A DNA stretch of 8,250 nucleotides, taken from an uncultured Roseburia sp. Lineage in GTDB: Bacteria; Bacillota; Clostridia; Lachnospirales; Lachnospiraceae. The DNA is taken from NCBI GenBank assembly GCA_947384095.1, contig CANDFU010000060.1, forward strand, positions 1 to 8,250, read 5' to 3'. A model generated the notes under the pieces. The model searched no databases. It was not told the origin of the DNA and worked only from the letters and a program-made list of their open reading frames with translations. The position numbers and the translations under genes are program-made. This document shows, piece by piece, positions 1 through 6,592 of the stretch; position 1 is the stretch's first letter; each line of letters starts with the position of its first letter.

Positions 1-45
1 GATGACGAGAGGTGACTGGAGTTCAGACGTGTGCTCTTCCGATCT
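1..45 (+). other. Illumina P7/read-2 adapter left on the contig end (artefact)
   Basis: Bases 12-45 match the 34-base Illumina TruSeq read-2 primer sequence (it begins GTGACTGGAGTTC and ends CTCTTCCGATCT). Bases 1-3 (GAT) fit the end of the P7 flow-cell oligo (CGAGAT). Bases 4-11 (GACGAGAG) occupy the place of an 8-base i7 index. The order P7 end, index, primer is that of a library molecule, so this is untrimmed adapter and not genome. Genomic sequence begins at 46. Read from base 12, the adapter translates to MTGVQTCALPIS, a known contaminant peptide start in protein databases. No gene should be called across the junction. Confidence 0.98.
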
Positions 46-51
46 CCTCCT
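46..51 (-). promoter_or_regulatory. Probable ribosome-binding site of a missing downstream gene
   Basis: On the minus strand, 32 to 37 bases past the stop of the MacB-like gene, the genomic sequence ends in AGGAGG and is then cut by the adapter. A perfect Shine-Dalgarno in an operon with short gaps, with no terminator hairpin visible in 46-82, suggests that another gene starts just beyond the contig end. The motif is short and could be chance. Confidence 0.45.
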
Positions 52-82
52 GCGTCCCCAGAATCGATAAAGGCAGGGACAA

Positions 83-997
83 TCATTTGTCTATTATAGA
101 GCTTTTTGATAAAAGGTGCAAGATTTTTTGCTTTTTTTGCCGTAAAAGAATCATCCCCCATCCGGATTTTCCGTTGTACAATATTATGAACAAGAGGAGA
201 ATCGCTCCGGCCGCAATGCAGACAGACGCGCGCAAAAGACACGCGAGATATCTGGTTTCCAGGCAGCTTTTTTCAACCGCGGCCAGAAACCGGATATCCT
301 CGCCGGCCGTTTTAAGGCTTTCCCTCCACCCGGCAAAGTCTGACCATTTTCCCGGAACCAGGCTTTGCAGATAATCCGGTCCCATAAAATCGTAGTGTAT
401 CTGCCGCGCAAAAATCCCATAGTTCTGAATAAAACGGTCCGCCGCAATCCCCGCCGCAACCGGCGCGTCCGATTTTAACGTAATTCTCCGGAACGTCTGT
501 GTTTCCTCCCCCGCCGCAGCCACCAGCAGATCTTCGGGCTCCTTTAAAACCCCGCGCACCGTCAGCTTCCGCTCTCCGTAGCAGACTGCCAGTCCCTCCG
601 CATTTCTGCTGCCGAAAAGTTTCTCTGCCGTCTCACGCCCCAGAAGGCATCCCTGCAGATCATCCTCTCTTAAAATCTTTCCATAAGGAATCAAAAGTTC
701 AGAAGACCCGTCGAGTTCAATCACCCGCGTACCAACCGGGCGCGCGCCGTCGGGCAGACAGACATATCCCCCATCCTTTTCGGTCCACGCAGTAAATATA
801 TTCCCGCCTTCTTTTTCAGCCTCCATTTTCCGGATATCATCAATCTGTTCCCTTGTAATCTCCTGCCCCACACATGCAAGGCTGACCGTCTTTTGCAGAT
901 ATTCCGCTTCACACAGGGCAAAACTCCCCACGCCCGCCAGGACACAGGCCGCCGTAACCAGAAAAAACTGCCGGATCACTCCGGCCCGCCTCCTCAT
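83..997 (-). CDS. MacB-like membrane protein with extracellular core domain, two membrane spans
   Basis: This 304-residue protein has one N-terminal membrane span (about residues 8-28), a large extracytoplasmic domain (about 29-250), a second span (about 253-275) and a basic cytoplasmic tail. The stretch around 112-152 (DDLQGCLLGRETAEKLFGS, then LTVRGVLKEP) resembles the MacB periplasmic core found in FtsX-type ABC permeases. In that family the core lies between TM1 and TM2 and is followed by TM3 and TM4. Those last two spans are absent here: the tail ends at a clean TGA. It could be a half-size relative, a truncated permease or an accessory subunit. Its ATG overlaps the stop of the adaptor gene upstream (ATGA), which suggests translational coupling. 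HlyD/MacB partners normally act together in export or envelope transport, but the substrate cannot be told. The family call is moderately sure; the function is inferred. Confidence 0.75.
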   Translation of the reverse strand: MRRRAGVIRQFFLVTAACVLAGVGSFALCEAEYLQKTVSLACVGQEITREQIDDIRKMEAEKEGGNIFTAWTEKDGGYVCLPDGARPVGTRVIELDGSSELLIPYGKILREDDLQGCLLGRETAEKLFGSRNAEGLAVCYGERKLTVRGVLKEPEDLLVAAAGEETQTFRRITLKSDAPVAAGIAADRFIQNYGIFARQIHYDFMGPDYLQSLVPGKWSDFAGWRESLKTAGEDIRFLAAVEKSCLETRYLACLLRASVCIAAGAILLLFIILYNGKSGWGMILLRQKKQKILHLLSKSSIIDK

Positions 998-2343
998 GGC
1001 GTTTGCAGGCGCACTCTGCTGCCTGCCTCAATGTAACGATCAGAATCCGAAACAATCATTGTATCCTCCGCCAACACACCGTCTTCCAGTGCGGCATAGC
1101 CTGCGTTTTTATCTTTTACCCCGACGTCCACCCGGCGCACAAAATATTGTTCGCCCAGAACCGTATCCTTTTTATCCAGCACGTAGACAAACCATGCCGT
1201 ATTATCCTGGCAGAGCGCATTTCTGGAAACCGTGGTCTGACTGACCGCCTGCTGCTTTGAAATCTCCACCGTTGCGGTTTCGCCGATCGAAAATGACGCA
1301 TCATCCAGCAGTACAGACACCTCCAGCGAGCCGTCCTCGCAGCTTTTTACCGTCTCGATAAAAAAACCGGTAAACCGGGCGCCGTTCTTTGAAAGCGTCG
1401 CCTCATCCCCGGCCGACACATATCCGGCGTCCTGCTTTGCAATTTTTGCCGTAAAACGCATGCCGGAACTCAGATCCGCCAGTGTCACCGCAGCCGCATC
1501 CGGCGTCTTCTGTCCCGTCTCCACCGAAATCCCGGTCACGACACTTTCCACGGGCGCCGTGATTTCTCCGCCGGCGTCACAAAGTTCCTGCAGACGGTCT
1601 AACTCCCGCTGTTTCTGCCCGATCTGCAGCCTTCCTGCCTCGACCGAATGATCGGGCGTCTGCGACGCACTGGCATCCTCAACGGCGCGCGCCGCATTCT
1701 TCTTCGCCGCTTTCTGATCGCAGAGTGCGTCATCATACGCCTCCTGCGCCGCTTTCATGGCAGCCTCACGCGCGGCAAGCTCCACAAATATATTTTCATA
1801 TTCCGCACCGGCCTTTATCGTATCCTCGAACCCATAATAGGCGTCCTTTGCAAGCTGCAATTTTTCTGCGGCTCTCGCCACGACCACATCCGTATCGGCG
1901 GCAATCTGCTCGTAATCCTGCTTTGCACGCGCCAGTGCCTGCGCCGCCTCCCGTGCATTTTTATCCCGCGCGGTAGCCGCATCCTGATTCGTCAGTTCAA
2001 GGACATGTATCTCTTCCCGCACCGAAGCGATCCGTTCTTTCAGATACTCCATGTCAATCCCGGCCAGCACGTCCCCGGCTGCAACGCGCTGCCCCACCAG
2101 GACATACACCGTCTTTACCAGAAGTCCCTGTTCACATACGACCGCAAACTCCCGATTCTTTTCCACAACTCCGTCTGCCGTGACAACATGGCTGATTCTC
2201 CTCGGAGAGGGATTCTCCACGACAACGCGCGCAACGGTAAATGATGCGGTGACACGCGATATCGCCGTAAACAAAAACATGACGGCAAAAAACCAGGCCA
2301 GGATGCGGACCGCATAGAACCGCACCGTTCTATTTTCTCTCAT
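994..2343 (-). CDS. HlyD/RND-type membrane-fusion (periplasmic adaptor) protein
   Basis: This is a 449-residue protein in the MacA/HlyD adaptor layout. It has a membrane anchor at about 9-29, the first half of a lipoyl-like (barrel-sandwich) domain at about 58-98 (VVTADGVVEKN, then VGQRVAAGDVL), and a long alanine-, lysine- and glutamate-rich coiled-coil hairpin at about 100-258. The second lipoyl half follows at about 260-290 (ITAPVESVVTGI, then VETGQKT), then a beta-barrel at about 295-365 and a membrane-proximal domain to the end. Such proteins bridge an inner-membrane transporter to the cell exterior, and in Gram-positive bacteria they pair with MacB-type ABC exporters. The MacB-like gene follows with a 4-base overlap. 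A GGAGG at 2354-2358 serves ATG 2343 (spacer 10) or ATG 2349 (spacer 4); 2343 was chosen. A longer in-frame start at 2388 lies inside the preceding permease gene and has no such site. Confidence 0.88.
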   Translation of the reverse strand: MRENRTVRFYAVRILAWFFAVMFLFTAISRVTASFTVARVVVENPSPRRISHVVTADGVVEKNREFAVVCEQGLLVKTVYVLVGQRVAAGDVLAGIDMEYLKERIASVREEIHVLELTNQDAATARDKNAREAAQALARAKQDYEQIAADTDVVVARAAEKLQLAKDAYYGFEDTIKAGAEYENIFVELAAREAAMKAAQEAYDDALCDQKAAKKNAARAVEDASASQTPDHSVEAGRLQIGQKQRELDRLQELCDAGGEITAPVESVVTGISVETGQKTPDAAAVTLADLSSGMRFTAKIAKQDAGYVSAGDEATLSKNGARFTGFFIETVKSCEDGSLEVSVLLDDASFSIGETATVEISKQQAVSQTTVSRNALCQDNTAWFVYVLDKKDTVLGEQYFVRRVDVGVKDKNAGYAALEDGVLAEDTMIVSDSDRYIEAGSRVRLQTP

Positions 2344-2353
2344 AATCATACTT

Positions 2354-2358
2354 CCTCC
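2354..2358 (-). promoter_or_regulatory. Ribosome-binding site deciding the adaptor start
   Basis: GGAGG on the minus strand lies between the permease stop (TAG ending at 2363) and two in-frame ATGs at 2349 and 2343. It excludes the longer start at 2388 and leaves a two-residue ambiguity (MIM versus M). Confidence 0.75.
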
Positions 2359-2362
2359 ATGC

Positions 2363-3214
2363 CTATTCCCTGATCGCCGCAGCCACAATCCCCTGCTCTA
2401 AATACTCCTGCCCACAGAGGAAGACACACATTGCGGGAATCAACGCCATAAACGACGCACACAGGGCGAATCCTGCTTCTTCCAGACCAATCTCCGGCAG
2501 ATACAGTGCCAGCGGCCACAGACTTTTTGTCTTTAAAAAGACAGAAGGCTGCTCGATCATGCTCTGACACTCCAGAAACTGCAGGACCATGGCCGAAATG
2601 ATTCCGGACGAGCCGACAGGAATCCCGATTTTAAAAAAAATCACCACCTCGCCGGCCCCGTCCACCCGCGCTGCCTCAATCAGGCTCTCCGGGATCCCGC
2701 AAAAAAAGCGATACATAATAAACGGCGGAAACGTCGAAAAAGCACCGGGCAGAATGATTGCCCACAGGGTATCGAGAAGTCCCATTCCGTCAAGCACCAG
2801 ATACTCCGAAAGCATCGTCACCTGAAACGGCATCATCATCAGAAGAATATAGCACATATATATCTTTTTCTTCCCCGGAAACGTATACCGCGCCAGCCCC
2901 CATGCAGCAGGTGTCCCGAATGCAAGCTGCCCCGCCAGTACGCCGCATGTAATTTTCGCCGTATTCCAGAACATCTGAAAAAACTCCGGCGAATCCAGCA
3001 GCAGTTCCACAACGTTCGCCAGCGTGGGATACAGGGGAATCAGTCTGAAGACGGCAAATCCCTCGCCGTCACCCAGAACCGGGCCGATATAGGACGCAAT
3101 CTCGCGCGTCCCCATAAACGTTCCCGTCAGAAGAAACAGTACCGGGCTCACCGCAAAGACTGCCGCTGCAAGCAACGGGATACCGATCAGAATCCTTTTC
3201 CGATTTTTTCTCAA
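2363..3214 (-). CDS. CUT1-type ABC transporter permease, MalG/UgpE-like
   Basis: This is an integral membrane permease of 283 residues, the usual MalG size. It has an N-terminal span (about 8-30), further spans at about 86-106, 118-140, 147-166, 200-215 and 247-267, and the cytoplasmic EAA loop that contacts the ATPase at 180-199. In that loop E180-A-A, G186 and I196-G-I-P fit the consensus EAA-x3-G-x9-I-x-L-P, with Ile in place of Leu. It should pair with the MalF-like permease upstream to import a sugar or related solute delivered by the lipoprotein. The start is TTG at 3214, 7 bases after a GGAGGAGG. The longer ATG reading from 3313 would overlap the previous gene by 61 bases, adds 33 residues unlike a permease N-terminus and lacks this site. 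The gap to the upstream stop is then 38 bases. The substrate is unknown. Confidence 0.9.
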   Translation of the reverse strand: MRKNRKRILIGIPLLAAAVFAVSPVLFLLTGTFMGTREIASYIGPVLGDGEGFAVFRLIPLYPTLANVVELLLDSPEFFQMFWNTAKITCGVLAGQLAFGTPAAWGLARYTFPGKKKIYMCYILLMMMPFQVTMLSEYLVLDGMGLLDTLWAIILPGAFSTFPPFIMYRFFCGIPESLIEAARVDGAGEVVIFFKIGIPVGSSGIISAMVLQFLECQSMIEQPSVFLKTKSLWPLALYLPEIGLEEAGFALCASFMALIPAMCVFLCGQEYLEQGIVAAAIRE

Positions 3215-3221
3215 ATTCGCG

Positions 3222-3229
3222 CCTCCTCC
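3222..3229 (-). promoter_or_regulatory. Strong ribosome-binding site for a TTG start
   Basis: GGAGGAGG on the minus strand sits 7 bases before the TTG at 3214-3212. It decides the start of the MalG-like permease, placing it directly before the basic residues (RKNRKR) and first membrane span typical of this family. Confidence 0.8.
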
Positions 3230-3252
3230 CGCCGGACAAATTTTATAAAACG

Positions 3253-4110
3253 TTATCGGGAATCTTCCCAGCATCTCTGCAGCAGACGTATCGGGCCAAA
3301 AACTGCGATACACAACAGTACCGCCGCAGCCGCAATCCGGTCCATCGAAAGATCACGAAACCAGTTGTTAAAAATGTGCTGTAAGAGATAGATGCTGTCT
3401 TCCGGATAACTTCCCGCCACCATCCACGCTTCCCTGAACACCTTAAACGAATTGAGCAGGGAAATCACGACGATCATAAAGATAACCGGGCGCATCAGTG
3501 GTATGGTAATGCGCACAAAGCAATCCCATCTTCCCGCACCGTCCACCCGCGCCGCCTCATAGAGCGTTTCCGGAACAGATGCGAGCCCCGCCAGCCAGAG
3601 AACTACAACATAACCCATATTTTTCCAGATATAGCTGAAAACCAGCACGCCAAAAGCCGCTCCCGAGTTCATCCAGTCCTTCCCTGCAATCCCGAACGCG
3701 TCCAGAACACCGTTTAAAAAACCATGTCTGTCAAACACAAGTTTCCAGAGGAGAACCACGCTTGCGGCCGGAACCGCAAGCGGAATGAGATAAGCTCCTT
3801 TTAAGACGGCATACAATCTTTTATTATCTGCCACTGCCGAAAGGCCGAGCGCCGCCAGCAATGACAGCGCCAGAAGCAGCGGCAGACAGACGGCCAGAAA
3901 TGTAAGCGTATTGCCCGCCGCCAGCCGAAACGCTGCGTTTGCAAATACAGTCCGGTAATTCCTGAAGCCACAGAACCGGTTTCCGACCGCCGTGACAAAA
4001 GAACGGCGAAACACATCCAGAAACGGAATGAGGTAAAATACCGCCACGCCCATAAATCCGGGAAGTACAAAACACAAACCAACAGCTTTCCGTCTTTTTT
4101 GCCTATCCAT
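3253..4110 (-). CDS. CUT1-type ABC transporter permease, MalF/UgpA-like
   Basis: This is a 285-residue integral membrane permease of the compact (UgpA/LacF-size) MalF type. Hydrophobic spans lie at about 10-31, 66-92, 103-123, 152-176, 206-221 and 258-276. The cytoplasmic EAA loop is at 185-204: E185-A-A, G191, I201-T-I-P, matching the family consensus with Ile for Leu. The LPGF near residues 16-19 and the FRNYRTVF stretch near 49-56 are also typical of sugar and glycerol-phosphate permeases. It would form the heterodimeric channel with the MalG-like permease. It starts 14 bases after the stop of the binding-protein gene, with GGGGGA about 8 bases before the ATG. No ABC ATPase gene lies in the window. 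In many Firmicutes such importers use a shared MsmX/MsmK-type ATPase encoded elsewhere. The substrate cannot be read from the sequence. Confidence 0.92.
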   Translation of the reverse strand: MDRQKRRKAVGLCFVLPGFMGVAVFYLIPFLDVFRRSFVTAVGNRFCGFRNYRTVFANAAFRLAAGNTLTFLAVCLPLLLALSLLAALGLSAVADNKRLYAVLKGAYLIPLAVPAASVVLLWKLVFDRHGFLNGVLDAFGIAGKDWMNSGAAFGVLVFSYIWKNMGYVVVLWLAGLASVPETLYEAARVDGAGRWDCFVRITIPLMRPVIFMIVVISLLNSFKVFREAWMVAGSYPEDSIYLLQHIFNNWFRDLSMDRIAAAAVLLCIAVFGPIRLLQRCWEDSR

Positions 4111-4124
4111 CCTCTCATCCCCCG

Positions 4125-6403
4125 TTATTCCGCGAGATAAATACTGATTTTCTGCCGGATTGCCGTAACCACATCTTCCAAGGAAGCCTCGCCCTTCAGA
4201 TATGCCTCGCCCTGCGCAGTTACCACTTCCTCAATAACAGCATCTGTCAGCGACGGTACCGTCAGACCCTCCAGAAGAGCTGCAAGCCTGTCTGCCGCCT
4301 CCTGATTGAGATCATCCATCTGAAAGCCTCTCTCCCGCCCGTTCTCGTCTGTGCTGCCGATACTGATCGTACTTTCGCTGCCATACATTTTTATCTTATC
4401 CTCACACACAGCAGCCCATCCGGCCCGGTTGACCGGAAAACCATCCTGGTCAATACCCCCGCACTCTTTTCCGAGCAAAACCTTTAAAAACGCCGCCGCT
4501 TCCTCCTGCATGTCACTGTCATTGCTGATTCCCGTCTGAAGATGAGGCACAAAGCTTTTCTTCTGATCCCCTCCCAGAATCCCATAATCCGCACCAGTCT
4601 TTTCTGCAGCTGCCAGAAGCATCTCCAGGCCGCCCAGGTCAACCATCGTGCCATAACATAGCAGCGCCTCCCCATCCATTACATAAGACGCTCCTGTCCC
4701 CGCGGTCCCGTACAATACATTGTCAAAACTGGTATAAAACCGACGCTCCGATTTGTCCCTGTCTGCATCATAAATTTTCTTTGCGGCCGTAAGCCATTCC
4801 GTGAGACGTCCCTCATCCAGCGTCCCGCCTTCCGTAACCCAGTTCGCACTGTCCGCCCGGTAAAGCGTCCACAATACTCCCTCCGCCGGCAGATCGTAAG
4901 CCACCTGTTTTCCTGGATTTTCCGCCGCAGTTCTTTCTATATAACCGGCAAACCCCGTCACACTTTCCCCGGCTCTGACTGCATCTTCCATGCCAAATAC
5001 AACTACCGGGAAAAAACGCGCCGGCATTCCATAGATGGCTCCGTCCTTTTCATATGCATTTTTCACGTTCCCAAACAGTCCGTCTGTCTGCTCCACTTCC
5101 GCCACAATCCCACTGACATCGGCGAGCAGCCCTTTTTCAATATAACTGTCCACCGGGAGTCCGTCCAGGATCATGACATCCGGCGCATCCCCTGCCATAA
5201 TTTCCGTATTCAGCGCCGCCACTGCGTCCTCCGCCGTCACGCCGTCCTTCTCCGTCATTCCGATTTTAATTGTGACAAAAGTCCCGCTGTTTTCTTTCTG
5301 GTAGATCCCGACTGCCTGGCGCAGAAGGGCCGAATCCTCCAGCGCATAAATCGTCAGCTCCTTCTCGGGAAGGGAGGACACGTCTTTGTCATAATAAAAT
5401 CTCAGTATCCTGCTTCCCGTTGCATCTCTCCCTAAAATCAGAAAATCTTCTTCGCCCGCCATCGCGATCTGAACCAGGCTAAGGCTTCCGATGGAATTGA
5501 GGTCCCCGCTCACAAGCTGCTCACTGACCGTCGCCTTGTCGTTATGATAATAAATGCCGCTTTTATCCGCATGAACAATACTCCCGCTTTCCATCCCTGC
5601 CGTAAATACAAGCGGAAAAACACCTTCCGTATCAGACGACATCAGAGATGAATCGGCCGCAATCAGTTCACTCAGCACGACGTCTTCCAGAAGGGCTGTC
5701 CCGGCCGCCGTATCATATACATGGATACCGGATTCCGATATCACGATCAGTTTTTCTCCGGCGATCCCGAAATAGCGCACATATTCGTCACCGCACTCCA
5801 TGCGCTCCGCACACTCCCCGGTTTCCGGATTCATTTTAAGGATTTCTCCGTTTAAATCCAGAACAAAGATTCTGCCAGCCGCGTCAATCCCCATCTGTGT
5901 AATGATATTATTGGTATCCCTTTCCTTTACTTCGGGCATTCCCGGTACTTTCTCTTCAACCACGCCGTCCGGATTTATTTTTTTCACCCTCATTCCGTCG
6001 GTGTCTGCAAAAGAGCCGCAGAGCCAGGCCGAACCGTCGGGCGCCACGGCGGCCCCGCTGATCCAGCAATCCGCAAGGGACAGTCCCGCTTCCTGTGCCG
6101 TCCATTCTCCGCCGGCATCTTCCGCCATAAACAGCCATGTCTTCCCCGTATCCCCGTTGTCAGCCAGTACCGTCACACCGCCGCCCGCGCGCGCCCCGAC
6201 ACAACGGATCTCCGTGACTTCCTCCGGAAACTGCACATCAGACTCGACAAAACGTCCCTTTGCGCCGTCCGCCGATGCAGAAGGCGCCCCCTCATTTCCC
6301 GCCTGGGAAGAATCTTCCCGCATCCGGCCAGTGCGCATACAAACAGCAGCACTGCCAGCAGCGCACAGGCCCGTCTCTTCTTTTTTTCAAATTTTAATCT
6401 CAT
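4125..6403 (-). CDS. Extracellular solute-binding lipoprotein with propeller-like N-terminal domain; frameshifted
   Basis: This is the binding protein of the ABC importer encoded just downstream. The ATG at 6403 follows GGAGGTGA and begins a classic lipoprotein signal: MRLKFEKKKRR, a hydrophobic core and the lipobox ALAGC, with lipidated Cys at residue 28. The reading frame then slips. The rest of the protein (from about 6317) lies one frame over, and one extra G in the GGG at 6317-6319 would join them as LAGCGEDSSQAG, giving 759 residues. In restored numbering, about 60-330 is rich in repeated beta-strand motifs (for example APDGSAWLCGS, DAAGRIFVLDLNGEI, SESGIHVYD), like a beta-propeller. 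From about 346 to the end it is a type 1 solute-binding protein (ELTIYALEDS, MAGDAPDVMILDG, GAIYGMPARF). An ATG in the second frame at 6338 has no ribosome site and no signal peptide, so it is a poor start. As the sequence stands the gene is broken at this point, by mutation or by sequencing error. Confidence 0.88.
6317..6319 (-). other. Frameshift site in the lipoprotein gene
   Basis: The signal peptide and lipobox Cys (codon 6322-6320) are in one frame, and the mature protein is in the next frame from GAA at 6317. A single missing G in this GGG run (GGGG expected) repairs the join. The seven-A tract at 6381-6387 is not the culprit, because the signal peptide stays intact after it. One deleted base here fits all the sequence shows. 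Confidence 0.8.
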
Positions 6404-6407
6404 TTTG

Positions 6408-6415
6408 TCACCTCC
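6408..6415 (-). promoter_or_regulatory. Ribosome-binding site of the lipoprotein gene
   Basis: GGAGGTGA on the minus strand ends 4 bases before the ATG at 6403 and nearly matches the full anti-Shine-Dalgarno complement. It supports translation starting at the signal peptide and not at 6338. Confidence 0.85.
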
Positions 6416-6460
6416 GTTTATTCCGACCTCACCGCATCCACACGGCTCCGTCTGGTAAAA

Positions 6461-6466
6461 AGCATA
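6461..6466 (-). promoter_or_regulatory. Candidate -10 of the transport operon promoter
   Basis: TATGCT, preceded by TTTTGC, on the minus strand would give a leader of about 50 bases before the lipoprotein ATG. No good -35 lies 17 bases upstream (AGAATG there). The TTAA boxes occupy that place, as expected of a promoter needing an activator. Called by eye. Confidence 0.4.
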
Positions 6467-6477
6467 GCAAAACTTTC

Positions 6478-6505
6478 TTAAAACATTCTTTAAGGCTGAT
6501 TTTAA
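6478..6505 (-). promoter_or_regulatory. Three TTAA boxes at 12-base steps, candidate response-regulator operator
   Basis: Read on the minus strand, TTAA occurs at 6505-6502, 6493-6490 and 6481-6478, exactly 12 bases apart, as TTAAAATC, TTAAAGAA and TTAAGAAA. OmpR-family regulators bind direct repeats spaced about one helical turn apart, often overlapping the -35 of the promoter they activate. Here the last two boxes flank or overlap the -35 position for the -10 at 6466-6461. The region is AT-rich, so chance is possible. The link to the neighbouring regulator is inference. Confidence 0.4.
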
Positions 6506-6528
6506 TTTTCTCCATGAATTTAAAGAAT
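6485..6528. repeat. 9-base inverted repeat in the divergent control region
   Basis: ATTCTTTAA at 6485-6493 is the reverse complement of TTAAAGAAT at 6520-6528, separated by 26 bases. The left arm overlaps the middle TTAA box and the right arm lies just upstream of the plus-strand promoter, so a regulator could touch both promoters. The arms are AT-rich and may be chance. Confidence 0.35.
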
Positions 6529-6546
6529 TTTTCAAGAGAAATATGT

Positions 6547-6552
6547 TATGAT
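6547..6552 (+). promoter_or_regulatory. Candidate -10 of the two-component gene pair
   Basis: TATGAT is one base from the TATAAT consensus and would give a leader of about 34 bases before the regulator ATG. No convincing -35 is visible at 6524-6529 (AGAATT), so the promoter may be weak or regulated. Confidence 0.45.
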
Positions 6553-6576
6553 AGATTGCGACAACATTTTTACCAC

Positions 6577-6581
6577 AGGAG
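6577..6581 (+). promoter_or_regulatory. Ribosome-binding site of the response regulator
   Basis: AGGAG lies 11 bases before the ATG at 6593, a slightly long spacer. It lies downstream of the earlier in-frame ATG at 6548 and so decides for 6593. Confidence 0.65.
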
Positions 6582-6592
6582 TTAAATTACTT

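Noticed and set aside
12..374. Plus-strand open frame of 120 residues beginning MTGVQTCALPIS
   Set aside because: Its start lies in the Illumina adapter and the rest is antisense to the MacB-like gene. It is an artefact.
1648..2244. Plus-strand open frame of 198 residues
   Set aside because: It is a shadow antisense to the coiled-coil region of the HlyD-like adaptor, with no ribosome site or domain.
83..6403. Mobile element, CRISPR array or RNA gene
   Set aside because: I looked for transposase motifs, terminal repeats, regular spacer repeats and tRNA-like sequences and saw none.
6421..6460. Possible riboswitch or attenuator in the operon leader
   Set aside because: The leader is only about 50 bases and shows no stable stem or known aptamer motif by eye.
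6173..6535. Minus-strand open frame of 120 residues containing the lipoprotein signal
   Set aside because: Only the part from 6403 to 6317 is real (the signal peptide). The residues before it are upstream control DNA and those after it are out of frame.
5800..6585. Plus-strand open frame of 261 residues
   Set aside because: It runs antisense through the lipoprotein gene and across the control region; composition is Ser/Pro/Arg-rich shadow coding.
6548..6592. Longer start for the response regulator
   Set aside because: It adds 15 residues unlike any receiver domain, overlaps the -10 element and lacks a ribosome site, whereas AGGAG precedes 6593.
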